Part shown: positions 45,751-54,395 of the stretch, in pieces
Numbering within the stretch: position 1 is the first letter of the stretch
Layout of the letters: each line of letters begins with the position of its first letter
Assembly (NCBI RefSeq): GCF_000739655.1
Contig: NZ_BATR01000164.1
Span: 62,001 to 126,000, forward strand
Length of the DNA stretch: 64,000 bases
Direction: 5' to 3'
From: Verrucomicrobium sp. BvORR106
GTDB lineage: Bacteria > Verrucomicrobiota > Verrucomicrobiia > Verrucomicrobiales > Verrucomicrobiaceae
Translations under genes and position numbers: made by a program
Notes under the pieces: model-generated
Databases searched by the model: none
Told to the model about the DNA's origin: nothing
Seen by the model: only the letters and a program-made list of their open reading frames with translations

Positions 45751-47334
45751 TCACTTCTTGGCTTTGTCCTCGAGTGAGTCCCAACCCCAAGGATTCTCCA
45801 CCATCCAGGTGAGTGCCTGCCGCATTTCGGGATCTTCCAAGCCAGAGATCCACTTCCGCATCTCATCTGGCTTCCACATGGCCCAAAATCGCATTCCGCA
45901 GAAGGTCCGATCCAAGGCACCATCGTCGTCTGAGTCAAAGCTCTTCCCGGAGAATACCTTGATCAGCATGGAACGAGGATACTGTTCCATCAAGGCAGGG
46001 CTCGTGATGAACGAATAAGCGTAGCGAGCCGCCTCTCCGACATCAATCTGCAGCCAGCGCTCCATTTCCAGGATGCCCCAACCGTCGGGAAAATGAACCA
46101 GCCCTTGTCCTGAATGAGCGGTCTGCCACTTGCCAATATCGAAATCACGCAAGGCTCCCAGTCCCCAATGACTCCGGTTAAAAGCTCCACCGGTGGGATA
46201 TGCCGCATGCCAGAGAACTTCTGAGAGTGGGTCGGGGCTTGCCTGCATCGCACCCGCCTTCAATGCCTCAACGGGACTTACCTCAGCCCAACATCCATAG
46301 AGGGCAGGCAAATATCCACCCCTATCCGCCTCCGCCAGCCATGCTTTCCTCGACTCCCCGGTCACATGCTCAAGAAGGATACCGCGTGCGGCCATGCCCG
46401 TTTCGCTGAACTTCGGGTTCTCACGTTTCGCCCAAGCCTCCATGGAGGCTCTATCCAGTTGCGCCCAAAGCGATAGGAACGACAACGTGATGGTCTGTTG
46501 TTCCGCATCGACCGTGCCGCCGTTCTCCTCCTTGCGAGCCATGTCGAGGGCCAAGTCGACAAGCTTCGAAGCAAACTCAGGCTTCACACTGAGGCAACGA
46601 ACCATGCTAACCCGCCTCTCAGGACCTTCAGGTAGCAAGCTCGCAAAATGGTTCAGATTCCAATCCCCACTACTCCTGAGAATCTTGACCAGCCCACTGC
46701 CGTCAATAGAGACATCATCCCCCGATGGTCCATCAGGCAGACGCGAAGGAGGCAACGATCCCGTGCGATCGACATATGCTGCGGCATACTCCTTCAAAAT
46801 ACGGATCTTTTCATCCTTCCGCAGTTCCGAGGCTTCTATGGCTGGGCCAATCGCCGCGACATCTTCTGGCATGATCCAGAACGAAGACTTCTGGAATGCC
46901 GCTGGGTTGGCTGCAGTCACCTTGCCCCAGTCCCAGCGGGCGAGATCCAGAAGGTTGTGAGAAATAGTCACGTCCAGCAGCTCTCTTGCTTTGCGCCATG
47001 CACCTTCGGGATCGCGCTCGGCCCATACTCTCAGGAAAAATGACGTGAGCGCGCGAGGATGCTGTGTGCCTTCGTATACCACGCTCAATCGAAATGCTGA
47101 CTCGAGATTCGCCACAGGGATCTCGCGAAGGTATTCGGCCAACATGGGATACCGGACCGTCACATCAGGTTCTTGGAACAGAACCTTCAGCACATCTGGC
47201 ATGGATAGCCTTTCATCGTCCCATGGCACTCGCGTCAATGGAGCAAAATCTGAAGGCTTCCAGTCCAGTCGCTGGGCTGAGGCTGGCAGAATCGCCATCA
47301 GCGAGATCATGATCATCAACAGCCGCGCTTTCAT
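45751..47334 (-). CDS. Exported protein of unknown family, tandem paralog A
   Basis: 527 residues with a signal peptide (1-20, ending LPASAQ). The mature protein begins RLDWKPSDFAPLT and is mostly helical. It shares its whole length with the adjacent paralog at 47360: N-terminal QRLDWK and SMPDVL, EPDxxVRYPxLAEY, and a near-identical C-terminus FWAMWKPDEMRKWISGLEDPEM with ALTWMVENPWG. No domain or catalytic motif recognised. It follows the paralog by 25 nt in a likely operon. Confidence 0.8.
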   Translation of the reverse strand: MKARLLMIMISLMAILPASAQRLDWKPSDFAPLTRVPWDDERLSMPDVLKVLFQEPDVTVRYPMLAEYLREIPVANLESAFRLSVVYEGTQHPRALTSFFLRVWAERDPEGAWRKARELLDVTISHNLLDLARWDWGKVTAANPAAFQKSSFWIMPEDVAAIGPAIEASELRKDEKIRILKEYAAAYVDRTGSLPPSRLPDGPSGDDVSIDGSGLVKILRSSGDWNLNHFASLLPEGPERRVSMVRCLSVKPEFASKLVDLALDMARKEENGGTVDAEQQTITLSFLSLWAQLDRASMEAWAKRENPKFSETGMAARGILLEHVTGESRKAWLAEADRGGYLPALYGCWAEVSPVEALKAGAMQASPDPLSEVLWHAAYPTGGAFNRSHWGLGALRDFDIGKWQTAHSGQGLVHFPDGWGILEMERWLQIDVGEAARYAYSFITSPALMEQYPRSMLIKVFSGKSFDSDDDGALDRTFCGMRFWAMWKPDEMRKWISGLEDPEMRQALTWMVENPWGWDSLEDKAKK

Positions 47335-47359
47335 GATTTAGAGAATCAACTTTTTCAAC

Positions 47360-48898
47360 TCAGCGACCACTTGCCCGCTTCCCCCACGGATTCTCCAGGG
47401 TCCAAGTTAGGGCTTTCTGCATTTCAGGATCCTCCAATCCGGCAATCCAATTCCGCATCTCATCCGGCTTCCACATGGCCCAGAAGCGGAGCGCGCACAG
47501 GGTCCGGTCAATCATGTCGGAGTCTGAAGCCGCGTCATCGTCCCCCTTCAGCAATCTGATCAGGTCCCCTCTCGATATGGCCTTGGAGTCCGGAAACCGA
47601 GTGAGATACTCAAAACCATATCGAGCCGCCTCCCCCGCATCGACCTCCAACCACTGCTCCATCTCGGTGTAACCCCAATGCCAGACAACCGATTGCACTG
47701 CCTCTTCTGACATGTCCGGGAGAACACGACGCAAATCATAACCCCGCACTGCTTCCAAACCCGGATGACTTCGATTGTAAGATGAGGCCCCTGGATAGAC
47801 GGCCTCATTTGCCACGCCACACAAGATGTCGGGATCGCCATATTTGCCTGCGGCTTCCAGCGCTTGCAAGGAGGTCACACGGCTCCATGCCTCCAGCAAC
47901 TCCACAAGCGAGGATGGCGGATTCTCCGCGACTCGCGAGGCCGCATCAATCCAGCGTTTCCGAACATTCGCTTCAACGCTGCTCATCAGAATTCCCTGAG
48001 CCGTTCTCCTGACCGTGTCGCTCGTGAGGCGGGGTGCATCGATCCACTCGAGCATTCCAGATCGATCCAACTTAGACCAGAGCAGCAGATGACAATGCAA
48101 GTCACTGTCGATGGGCAAAAGCTCAATCCATTCCTCAGCAGCAGCAGGCTGCATAGCCATCAGTCTTGCCACCCCAGCGCGGATCGCCGCCGACTTGCGA
48201 TGTGCTTCATCTACGGCCTGCAGACGCGTCTTCAGATTCTCCGCCGCAAGCTCGAGCACCTGATTCAATTCCAAGTCTCGTGCGGAATAGCCTGAAGCAG
48301 GTGAATTGGGCAATGTCCCCGCCTTGTCGATGAAGAGATTCGCGTAGTCTCTCATCAACTGCTTACGAAGCTCGCCAGGCCGTCCTGGATCCGCCAACGC
48401 AGGCCCCAATCCCCCTAGGGATGAGACGTTCAACCAGTATGAAGATGCCCGGAACGCATTGAGGTTCACCACTCGCAAGGGACGATTATCCCACCTGTCG
48501 AGGTCCAATGGATGTCCTTCCAACACCACACACTCCATCAATTCCTTTGTCTTGGCCAAAGCCTGTTCAGGCTCACGCGCAGCCCACAATGGTAACAGAA
48601 GCCCCACCAGATCATTTGGGCGCTGAGTGCCTTCCAACTTCACACAGAGCTCAAATGCTGCCTCCAATTCCGACCCTGGCAGATGCTTGCGAAAATACTC
48701 AGCCAGCACGGGATACCGCACTTCGGGATCGGGCTCCTTGAAAATCTTCTCCAGGACATCGGGCATCGACTGATCGTGCTCCCACCAAGGCAATGACGTG
48801 AGGGGCAAAAACTCGTCAGCCTTCCAGTCCAGCCGCTGGGCCACTGAGACACTGGCGAAGCAAAACAACACAGAGAGGCAGACAAACGGCAACTTCAT
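47360..48898 (-). CDS. Exported protein of unknown family, tandem paralog B
   Basis: 512 residues from ATG 48898, giving a signal peptide (MKLPFVCLSVLFCFASVSVAQ); the longer open frame adds an unlikely basic leader. Helical, similar end to end to paralog A. The shared C-terminal signature reads RFWAMWKPDEMRNWIAGLED and ENPWG, and WLEVDAGEAARYG recurs upstream of it in both. Divergence in the centre suggests an old duplication. Function unknown. Confidence 0.8.
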   Translation of the reverse strand: MKLPFVCLSVLFCFASVSVAQRLDWKADEFLPLTSLPWWEHDQSMPDVLEKIFKEPDPEVRYPVLAEYFRKHLPGSELEAAFELCVKLEGTQRPNDLVGLLLPLWAAREPEQALAKTKELMECVVLEGHPLDLDRWDNRPLRVVNLNAFRASSYWLNVSSLGGLGPALADPGRPGELRKQLMRDYANLFIDKAGTLPNSPASGYSARDLELNQVLELAAENLKTRLQAVDEAHRKSAAIRAGVARLMAMQPAAAEEWIELLPIDSDLHCHLLLWSKLDRSGMLEWIDAPRLTSDTVRRTAQGILMSSVEANVRKRWIDAASRVAENPPSSLVELLEAWSRVTSLQALEAAGKYGDPDILCGVANEAVYPGASSYNRSHPGLEAVRGYDLRRVLPDMSEEAVQSVVWHWGYTEMEQWLEVDAGEAARYGFEYLTRFPDSKAISRGDLIRLLKGDDDAASDSDMIDRTLCALRFWAMWKPDEMRNWIAGLEDPEMQKALTWTLENPWGKRASGR

Positions 48899-49302
48899 TA
48901 GGAGGTGCCTTGGAAGGTACAGGCAACCGCCTTTCCCGTTCAAGAAGCTTCTGAGCCATCCTCTCCGTTTCACCATTGGCCCTGCGTTATCCCGGGTCCA
49001 ACTAAGGGGGAACTCATCTCGAGATCATCTCCAAGACGGCGACAGGAGACTTTTTCGAGCAAGCCTCCAGCCAAGCCCTTCCTCGAAGAGGATGCGGCTA
49101 CAAGCCCAACGTTGGCGAGCTTCCAGCGAGTCTACGTTGGGTGCATGAATGCAGTTGCTTACTCCGAAGGAGTTGCGGCGGTCTGCGCCACGTGATGTGC
49201 GCAGTGTTCAATGGCATTCAAGGTAGAAACTTCAGCGCAGTCTCCCTCAGCTCATCACCACTCGTCTGATCTTCCACTGTCCCCTCTCTTCTAGCAGGCC
49301 AG
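48899..49302. other. Gene-free stretch upstream of paralog B
   Basis: About 400 nt with no ORF I can support on either strand and no tRNA-like fold or terminator. AGGAGGT at 48900 is on the plus strand and cannot serve the minus-strand gene. The promoter of paralogs A and B is expected here but no clear hexamers were found. The segment 49130-49200 has short open frames only. Confidence 0.4.
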
Positions 49303-49638
49303 TTACTTGCTCAGTCCTTCGGCAACGGCTTCGATTTCACGGAACACAGCACCATCGACCTCTAACTCTTGCCTGATAACCGTGGAGTCAATCACCCAGA
49401 CAGGTTGGTCCAACACTTCCGGCTTGGGTTTGGGAGGATAAACGGGCACGATGAAATACGGCCACTTGCTCCTTACCCGCTCTACAGCCGCAATGATCGC
49501 CTCGACTTCTTCTTGAGTGTGCTCGATTTGAGTCGTCCCCCAGTGGGAATAATACACGTGATGTGAAGCGAGGGTGTAGTATACGACTCCCTCGTGTAGG
49601 GCACGCCCCACGTTCGAGAAGATGTTCCCGATCAGCAT
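49303..49638 (-). CDS. Small protein of unknown function
   Basis: 111 residues from ATG 49638; a TTG twelve codons upstream is possible. Soluble, with VVYYTLASHHVYYSHWGTTQ, a helical EEVEAIIAAVERVR, a proline-rich turn (YPPKPKPEV) and a beta C-terminus. Composition supports coding. No family recognised. Confidence 0.55.
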   Translation of the reverse strand: MLIGNIFSNVGRALHEGVVYYTLASHHVYYSHWGTTQIEHTQEEVEAIIAAVERVRSKWPYFIVPVYPPKPKPEVLDQPVWVIDSTVIRQELEVDGAVFREIEAVAEGLSK

Positions 49639-49788
49639 CGTGTGGGTCGGGTGAAAGGGAGGTTCTGGGAGCAAAGCGGGCGAGGCGAGGAGGCTGTTCC
49701 GAATGTGAACCTGGTGAGGGTCAATTCAACTCTTCAAGAAAATGGAAACACCTTTCCCTGTCCGGCAGCAGCTTAATCTGGTCATCAA

Positions 49789-50685
49789 TCAATCAATTCC
49801 CGGCAACTGAATTTCAGGCCAATCCCGCTGCCCCTCCTCCATCTCCAACACCTCGAACCCTTTTTCCCGACGGAACCACTTCTCCTGGCGCCGGGCGTAC
49901 TGGCGGGTGGCGAGCTGGATGGCCTCGATCATCTCTATTTCAGACAACTCCCCAGCCAGATGGCGGCGAACCTCATTCACGCCAATGGCTTTGTCCGCGG
50001 TTCCGGAAAGGTCTCCCGCCGCAGCGACCTCTTCAACAAGGCCAGCCTTCACCATGTTCAGGACCCGCTGATTGATCCGAATGTGCAGCACCTCTTTGGG
50101 CCATTGGAGCCTTGCTCCCCGATAGTCGGGTTCATGCATCTTCCAGGCGGATCGCAATTCAGACTGCGGCTGGCCAGTCAGCAGACAGATCTCCAGTGCT
50201 CGAGTCACGTACCGATCGTTCTTCAGATTCACGGTGGTGGCAGCGTGCGGATCCCTCATCAACAACCAAGCCACCCGCTCCCTCGCGGTCAAGTGCTCCA
50301 GCTTGCTTCGCAAACCAGCATCAGAAGGCAAAGGGCTCAATCCATGCGTCAGCGCTTTGACGTACAAGCCGCTTCCTCCCACCACAATCGGCACCTTGCC
50401 TCGGGAAGCGATCTCGTCGATCACCTGCTTGGCCAGCTCAGCATAGAAGGCCGCGTCCCCGACTTCCGTTAGAGCCAGCACATCATAGAGATGATGAGGC
50501 ACTCGTGCCCGCTCCTCTGGCGAGGGTTTCGCGGTGCAGATATCAAGCCCTTTGTAGAGCTGAAACGCGTCCGCATTGACCACCTCCCCTCCCCAGCGTT
50601 CCGCAAGCTCCACCGCGAGCGCAGACTTCCCCGACCCGGTGGGACCGACGACGAAAAACGGAGGGATGGCGGGATGCGTGGACAC
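49789..50685 (-). CDS. miaA: tRNA dimethylallyltransferase
   Basis: Transfers an isopentenyl group to A37 of tRNAs reading UNN codons. 298 residues from GTG 50685. P-loop GPTGSGKSALAVELA at about 13-27, then DAFQLYKGLDICTAKPS, PHHLYDVL, PIVVGGSGLYVKALTHGL and the C-terminal ATRQYARRQEKWFRRE. The DAFQ triplet replaces the usual DSxQ. Length is near the family norm. Confidence 0.95.
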   Translation of the reverse strand: MSTHPAIPPFFVVGPTGSGKSALAVELAERWGGEVVNADAFQLYKGLDICTAKPSPEERARVPHHLYDVLALTEVGDAAFYAELAKQVIDEIASRGKVPIVVGGSGLYVKALTHGLSPLPSDAGLRSKLEHLTARERVAWLLMRDPHAATTVNLKNDRYVTRALEICLLTGQPQSELRSAWKMHEPDYRGARLQWPKEVLHIRINQRVLNMVKAGLVEEVAAAGDLSGTADKAIGVNEVRRHLAGELSEIEMIEAIQLATRQYARRQEKWFRREKGFEVLEMEEGQRDWPEIQLPGID

Positions 50686-50738
50686 AGAGTGAGGCTGGGC
50701 AGCTCCTTCAAGGTGGTAGCTTAGCTCTCCGACTCAAG

Positions 50739-50775
50739 AAAAAACCGCCTGCCCACAAGAAGCGGACAGGCGGTT
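50739..50775 (-). terminator. Rho-independent terminator of the RRM gene
   Basis: The arms AACCGCCTG and CAGGCGGTT form a 9-bp stem. On the minus strand they are followed by TTTTTTCTTG. It lies 30 nt after the stop at 50805. Confidence 0.85.
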
Positions 50776-50804
50776 GGGAAGGTCAATTTTCGGTCGACGA
50801 AAGC

Positions 50805-51515
50805 TTAGGCAGCAAGCGTTGGGCCGGGCTCCTCAGAGGAGGCCTCGGATTCGGCAGGGGCCTCCGAAGACTCTCTCCGGGGCTCCTCGTCATCACGAGG
50901 AGACATCGGCTTGGCACCACCCACCACGAGGGGGCGGCCCATGAAGTCTTTGCCGTTCAGGTCTTCCACGGCCTTTTTAGCCTCGTCCACGCTCATCATG
51001 GTAACGAAGGCAAAGCCCTTGGAACGCTGAGTACGGTTGTTCACCACCACTTCGGCATTCTTCACACGGCCGGAACCGTTGAAGAGCTCGAAGAGATCGC
51101 TCTCAGAGGCATCGTAGCTCAGGTTACCCACATAGAGACGCTCAGTCGTGACTTCCGAAGAGATCGGAGTCTGGCGCGGAGGGCGGGCAGGTTTAGGAGC
51201 GGACTCCGGGCGGGTGGTTTTGGCAGCTTCACGATCACTGCGGGCGATCGGTCCAAGCTCACGGGGAGCTTTAGGCTGGGGGGCTGGTTTGGCAGGCGCT
51301 TTGGGCTTGCCAAGCAGACCGAAGGTCACCACGGAAAGGAACTTCTGGAATCCCGTGGGTTCAGGGGGCTTGGAGCGGTTGGGGCGGAAGTTTCCGCGGG
51401 TATCGCTGCTGCTGCTGCTGTGGTTGCTGTTAGGGCGGTTGCTGCCACTGCGGTGGCGGCGGCCTCCACGGCGCCCATTCGGGCGGCCGGAGCCATTGCT
51501 GTTGTAGTCGCTCAT
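50805..51515 (-). CDS. RRM RNA-binding protein with low-complexity flanks
   Basis: 236 residues from ATG 51515. One RNA recognition motif (about 125-200) has RNP2 LYVGNL and RNP1 KGFAFVTM with aromatic contacts. The N-terminal 45 residues are Arg/Gly/Ser/Asn-rich (RRGGRRHRSGSNRPN), followed by a Pro/Lys/Ala linker; the C-terminal 35 are acidic Glu/Ser/Ala. Bacterial RRM proteins of this size are often cold-induced or autoregulated RNA chaperones. It has a long leader upstream. Confidence 0.88.
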   Translation of the reverse strand: MSDYNSNGSGRPNGRRGGRRHRSGSNRPNSNHSSSSSDTRGNFRPNRSKPPEPTGFQKFLSVVTFGLLGKPKAPAKPAPQPKAPRELGPIARSDREAAKTTRPESAPKPARPPRQTPISSEVTTERLYVGNLSYDASESDLFELFNGSGRVKNAEVVVNNRTQRSKGFAFVTMMSVDEAKKAVEDLNGKDFMGRPLVVGGAKPMSPRDDEEPRRESSEAPAESEASSEEPGPTLAA

Positions 51516-51971
51516 CGGAACGGTATTTTGTTTGCTCTGGTTTCGGAGCGAAGCATGAACCAAGGCGCGGCACGGCACGGATCCGCAAAAACGGCAGATC
51601 CAGCTATTTCCGAAGCGAACGGAGAAAGTGCGGCGCGGCTGGGGCTTCGCATGCAGTTCAGGCCACCGGCGGAGACGGCTGGCATCGCCGAAGATGCGCG
51701 GTGGCGGGTCAAGGCAGCACAAGAAGCTTCCGGAGTCACGGATGACTGGAAGGAGAGGCGGTTAGGTGCTTTTCGCGGGCTTGGACAGCGCATTTGCGAA
51801 GCATTTCCAGGACTGGGCCTCAAAGCGGCATGCTTTGACGAACTGATAGATTTGACAGTACGGGGATGCACGGAGTGGCGCAAGGGGTTTTTCCCGAGGC
51901 GAATTTTTGTCTCGCAACGCCTTCAAGCTCAGTAACAGCCCGCCCTTTCGTAGAATCACCCCACAACCAAC
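51516..51971. other. Long untranslated region upstream of the RRM gene
   Basis: About 455 nt between the RRM start and the ftsH terminator. An open plus-strand frame crosses it but is an antisense extension of the RRM gene and has unnatural composition. No convincing ORF or RNA gene was recognised. It may be a long 5' leader of the RRM mRNA. Confidence 0.45.
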
Positions 51972-52012
51972 AAAAAACGCCTGCACGCTGGAGAGCATGC
52001 AGGCGCTTTTTT
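51972..52012. terminator. Bidirectional terminator after ftsH
   Basis: The arms CGCCTGCA (51978-51985) and TGCAGGCG (51998-52005), extended inside by partly paired bases, have AAAAAA before and TTTTTT after. It can therefore act on both strands. It is 22 nt downstream of the ftsH stop. Confidence 0.85.
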
Positions 52013-52033
52013 AATGGATCAAAAAGTCAGCGA

Positions 52034-54139
52034 TCAGGCAGGAACACCGATGACACCACCGGGAAGGCCGCCTTCCTGCTCGTCTTCAGCAGAGCTGGAG
52101 GTCCGTTCAGGAGTGGCTTTAGATACGGGTGGTGGTGTCGGAGGCTTGGGCGACTGGGGCGGATTCTGGATCTTCCCGGTTGCCATGATCTCCTTGATGT
52201 GGCTGCCATCGAGCGTCTCGAACTCAAGCAAGGCGTGAGCGATCGCGTCCAGCTTGTCCTTGTGGGCAAGCAGGATGTCCTTGGCCTTGGAATAGGCTTC
52301 GTCGATCAGGCGCTTCACTTCTTCGTCGATCTTCTGGGCGGTGGCGCCGCTGTAGTTCCGGGAGCGACCGAGGTCGCGGGCCAGGAAGACTGCGCTCTCC
52401 CCTTCCCCGTACTCGACCATGCCGAGCTTCTCACTCATGCCCCAAGCACAGACCATGCTACGGGCAATGTTCGTCGCCTGGCGGATGTCGCCCATGGCTC
52501 CGTTGGTCACATCGCCGAACTGGACTTCTTCTGCCACGCGTCCGCCCATGGCGACAACGAGATCGTCCAGAAGCTCGCTCTTCCGGTGAGTGAACTTGTC
52601 CTCTTCCGGCAGCCACATTGTGGAGCCGAGGGAGGGGCCGCGGGGAATGATGGTCACCTTGTGCAGGGGATCCGTGTGCTCCAGGAGTTCGATCAGGATG
52701 GCGTGTCCCGCTTCATGGTAGGCGGTGTTTTCCTTTTCCTTCTCGCTCAGCGCCAGACTGCGACGTTCCCGGCCCCAACGCACCTTGTCGCGGGCTTCTT
52801 CAAGCTCGGGGGTACCGATGGCCTTGAGGTTCTTACGAGCCGCCAGAAGAGCCGCCTCGTTGATGATGTTCGCAAGCTCTGCACCGGAGAACCCAGGAGT
52901 ACCACGGGCCACCTTGCTCAAGTCAGCGCTCTCGCTCAGCTTCACGCGCTTGGCGTGGACGCGGAGGATTTCCTCACGCCCCTTCACGTCTGGAAGGCTC
53001 ACCGTGACCTGACGGTCAAAGCGACCAGGGCGAAGCAAGGCAGGATCCAGCACGTCAGGACGGTTCGTAGCGGCAATGATGATGACGCCCTCCTGGGTGT
53101 CGAAACCATCCATCTCCACCAGCATGGCGTTCAGCGTCTGCTCGCGCTCATCATGACCACCGCCGAGGCCGTGGCCACGGTGACGACCCACGGCATCGAT
53201 TTCGTCGATGAAGATGAGGCATGGGGCGTTCTTCTTGCCCTGCTCAAACATGTCGCGCACGCGGCTGGCACCGACGCCGACAAACATTTCCACGAAGTCG
53301 GAACCGCTGATGCTAAAGAAGGGAACGTCCGCCTCACCAGCGATTGCCTTGGCCAGCAAGGTTTTGCCCGTACCGGGGGAGCCCACCATGAGCACGCCCT
53401 TGGGGATCTTGCCACCCAGACGCTGGAACTTCTTGGGATCCTTGAGGAATTCCACCAGTTCCCAGACTTCTTCCTTGGCCTCTTCCACGCCGGCCACATC
53501 CTTAAAGGTGATCTTGTTGCGGTCCTGGCTGAGGAGACGGGCCCGGCTCTTGCCAAAGCTCATCGCGCCACGGCCAGCCATTTTCATCTGCTGGCGGATC
53601 AAGAGGAACAGCCCGACAAATACGAGGATCGGCAGCAGGGTGAAGAAGATGGTCCCCGTGTAGTTGGTCTCGTACTTGGGAGTGATGACGATCGACTCCA
53701 CCTTGGACTTGTCGATACCTTCCTTCTCGGCATTGGCCAGACGCTCCGTATTGGCCTTGTCGATCATGCGATGCAGCTCGTCCTTCTGGAAAGCGACATT
53801 GACTTCCGTGGTGAAGTTGGCATCCGGCACCTTGGTTTTGCCATCCACCGGCACCCCTTTGGTGTACACACCACTCAGGTATTCCGTGCCCGTGCCTTGA
53901 TTGGTGATCAAGAGCAGCGGTTTTTCCTTGGTGCTGATGATCTGGTCGTTCTCCAACAACTGCTTGAACTCAGCAAAGTTCAACTTGGTGCCGCCGCCGA
54001 GACTTTTGTCCTGATTCAGGAAAAAGGCCCATGCGATGATAAGCGCGGATGCGCCGAGGAGCACCAAGCCCTTCCAATTGAACTGGGGCTCAGGCGTCTT
54101 GCGGTTGTTGCGCTGGGGATTCTGTTCTTCGTCGAACAT
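52034..54139 (-). CDS. ftsH: ATP-dependent zinc metalloprotease FtsH
   Basis: Membrane AAA+ protease for quality control and regulatory proteolysis. 701 residues. Membrane helices at about 24-40 and 163-181 flank a periplasmic domain. AAA module: Walker A GSPGTGKT at 253-260, Walker [10 protein letters not shown], the second region of homology [20 protein letters not shown], and the pore motif F-V-G ([12 protein letters not shown]). Peptidase motif HEAGH at 475-479. The tail is proline- and glutamate-rich ([10 protein letters not shown]). Confidence 0.97.
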   Translation of the reverse strand: MFDEEQNPQRNNRKTPEPQFNWKGLVLLGASALIIAWAFFLNQDKSLGGGTKLNFAEFKQLLENDQIISTKEKPLLLITNQGTGTEYLSGVYTKGVPVDGKTKVPDANFTTEVNVAFQKDELHRMIDKANTERLANAEKEGIDKSKVESIVITPKYETNYTGTIFFTLLPILVFVGLFLLIRQQMKMAGRGAMSFGKSRARLLSQDRNKITFKDVAGVEEAKEEVWELVEFLKDPKKFQRLGGKIPKGVLMVGSPGTGKTLLAKAIAGEADVPFFSISGSDFVEMFVGVGASRVRDMFEQGKKNAPCLIFIDEIDAVGRHRGHGLGGGHDEREQTLNAMLVEMDGFDTQEGVIIIAATNRPDVLDPALLRPGRFDRQVTVSLPDVKGREEILRVHAKRVKLSESADLSKVARGTPGFSGAELANIINEAALLAARKNLKAIGTPELEEARDKVRWGRERRSLALSEKEKENTAYHEAGHAILIELLEHTDPLHKVTIIPRGPSLGSTMWLPEEDKFTHRKSELLDDLVVAMGGRVAEEVQFGDVTNGAMGDIRQATNIARSMVCAWGMSEKLGMVEYGEGESAVFLARDLGRSRNYSGATAQKIDEEVKRLIDEAYSKAKDILLAHKDKLDAIAHALLEFETLDGSHIKEIMATGKIQNPPQSPKPPTPPPVSKATPERTSSSAEDEQEGGLPGGVIGVPA

Positions 54140-54395
54140 AGTGAAATAGTAAAAAGAGGGCTTTAGAGAGGATACACCGATCAGAGGTCGTGGAAACCCT
54201 TAAATTTTGGAACGCTGACACTAAGCCCCCGGACGCACCCGATTGCACGGTACGAGGGCTGAGCAAGGGTTTAGTGACAGTGTTGTCAAGATTGTTCAAG
54301 CCCTGAATCTTTCTCTGCATCAAAAAGCAGCCGGGCGCACGCACTTGCCCTTGTGTGCGCCCTCATGCCATGTCTAGTTTGAGCCTCCCTTGCCC

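Noticed and set aside
49132-49195. Short open frame near 49144 that looked like a possible small protein
   Set aside because: Only about 16 codons after ATG, no ribosome-binding site and no supporting context.
51420-51935. 171-codon plus-strand frame upstream of and overlapping the RRM gene
   Set aside because: Its first part is antisense to the RRM N-terminus, with an Ala/Val-rich unnatural translation, and it lacks a ribosome-binding site.
51866-54166. 766-codon plus-strand frame over ftsH
   Set aside because: Shadow of FtsH in antisense, His/Gln/Val-rich. The ftsH reading has Walker and HEAGH motifs.
54261-54289. TTGACA on the minus strand as the ftsH promoter
   Set aside because: No acceptable -10 hexamer lies at 16-18 nt, so I did not annotate a promoter.
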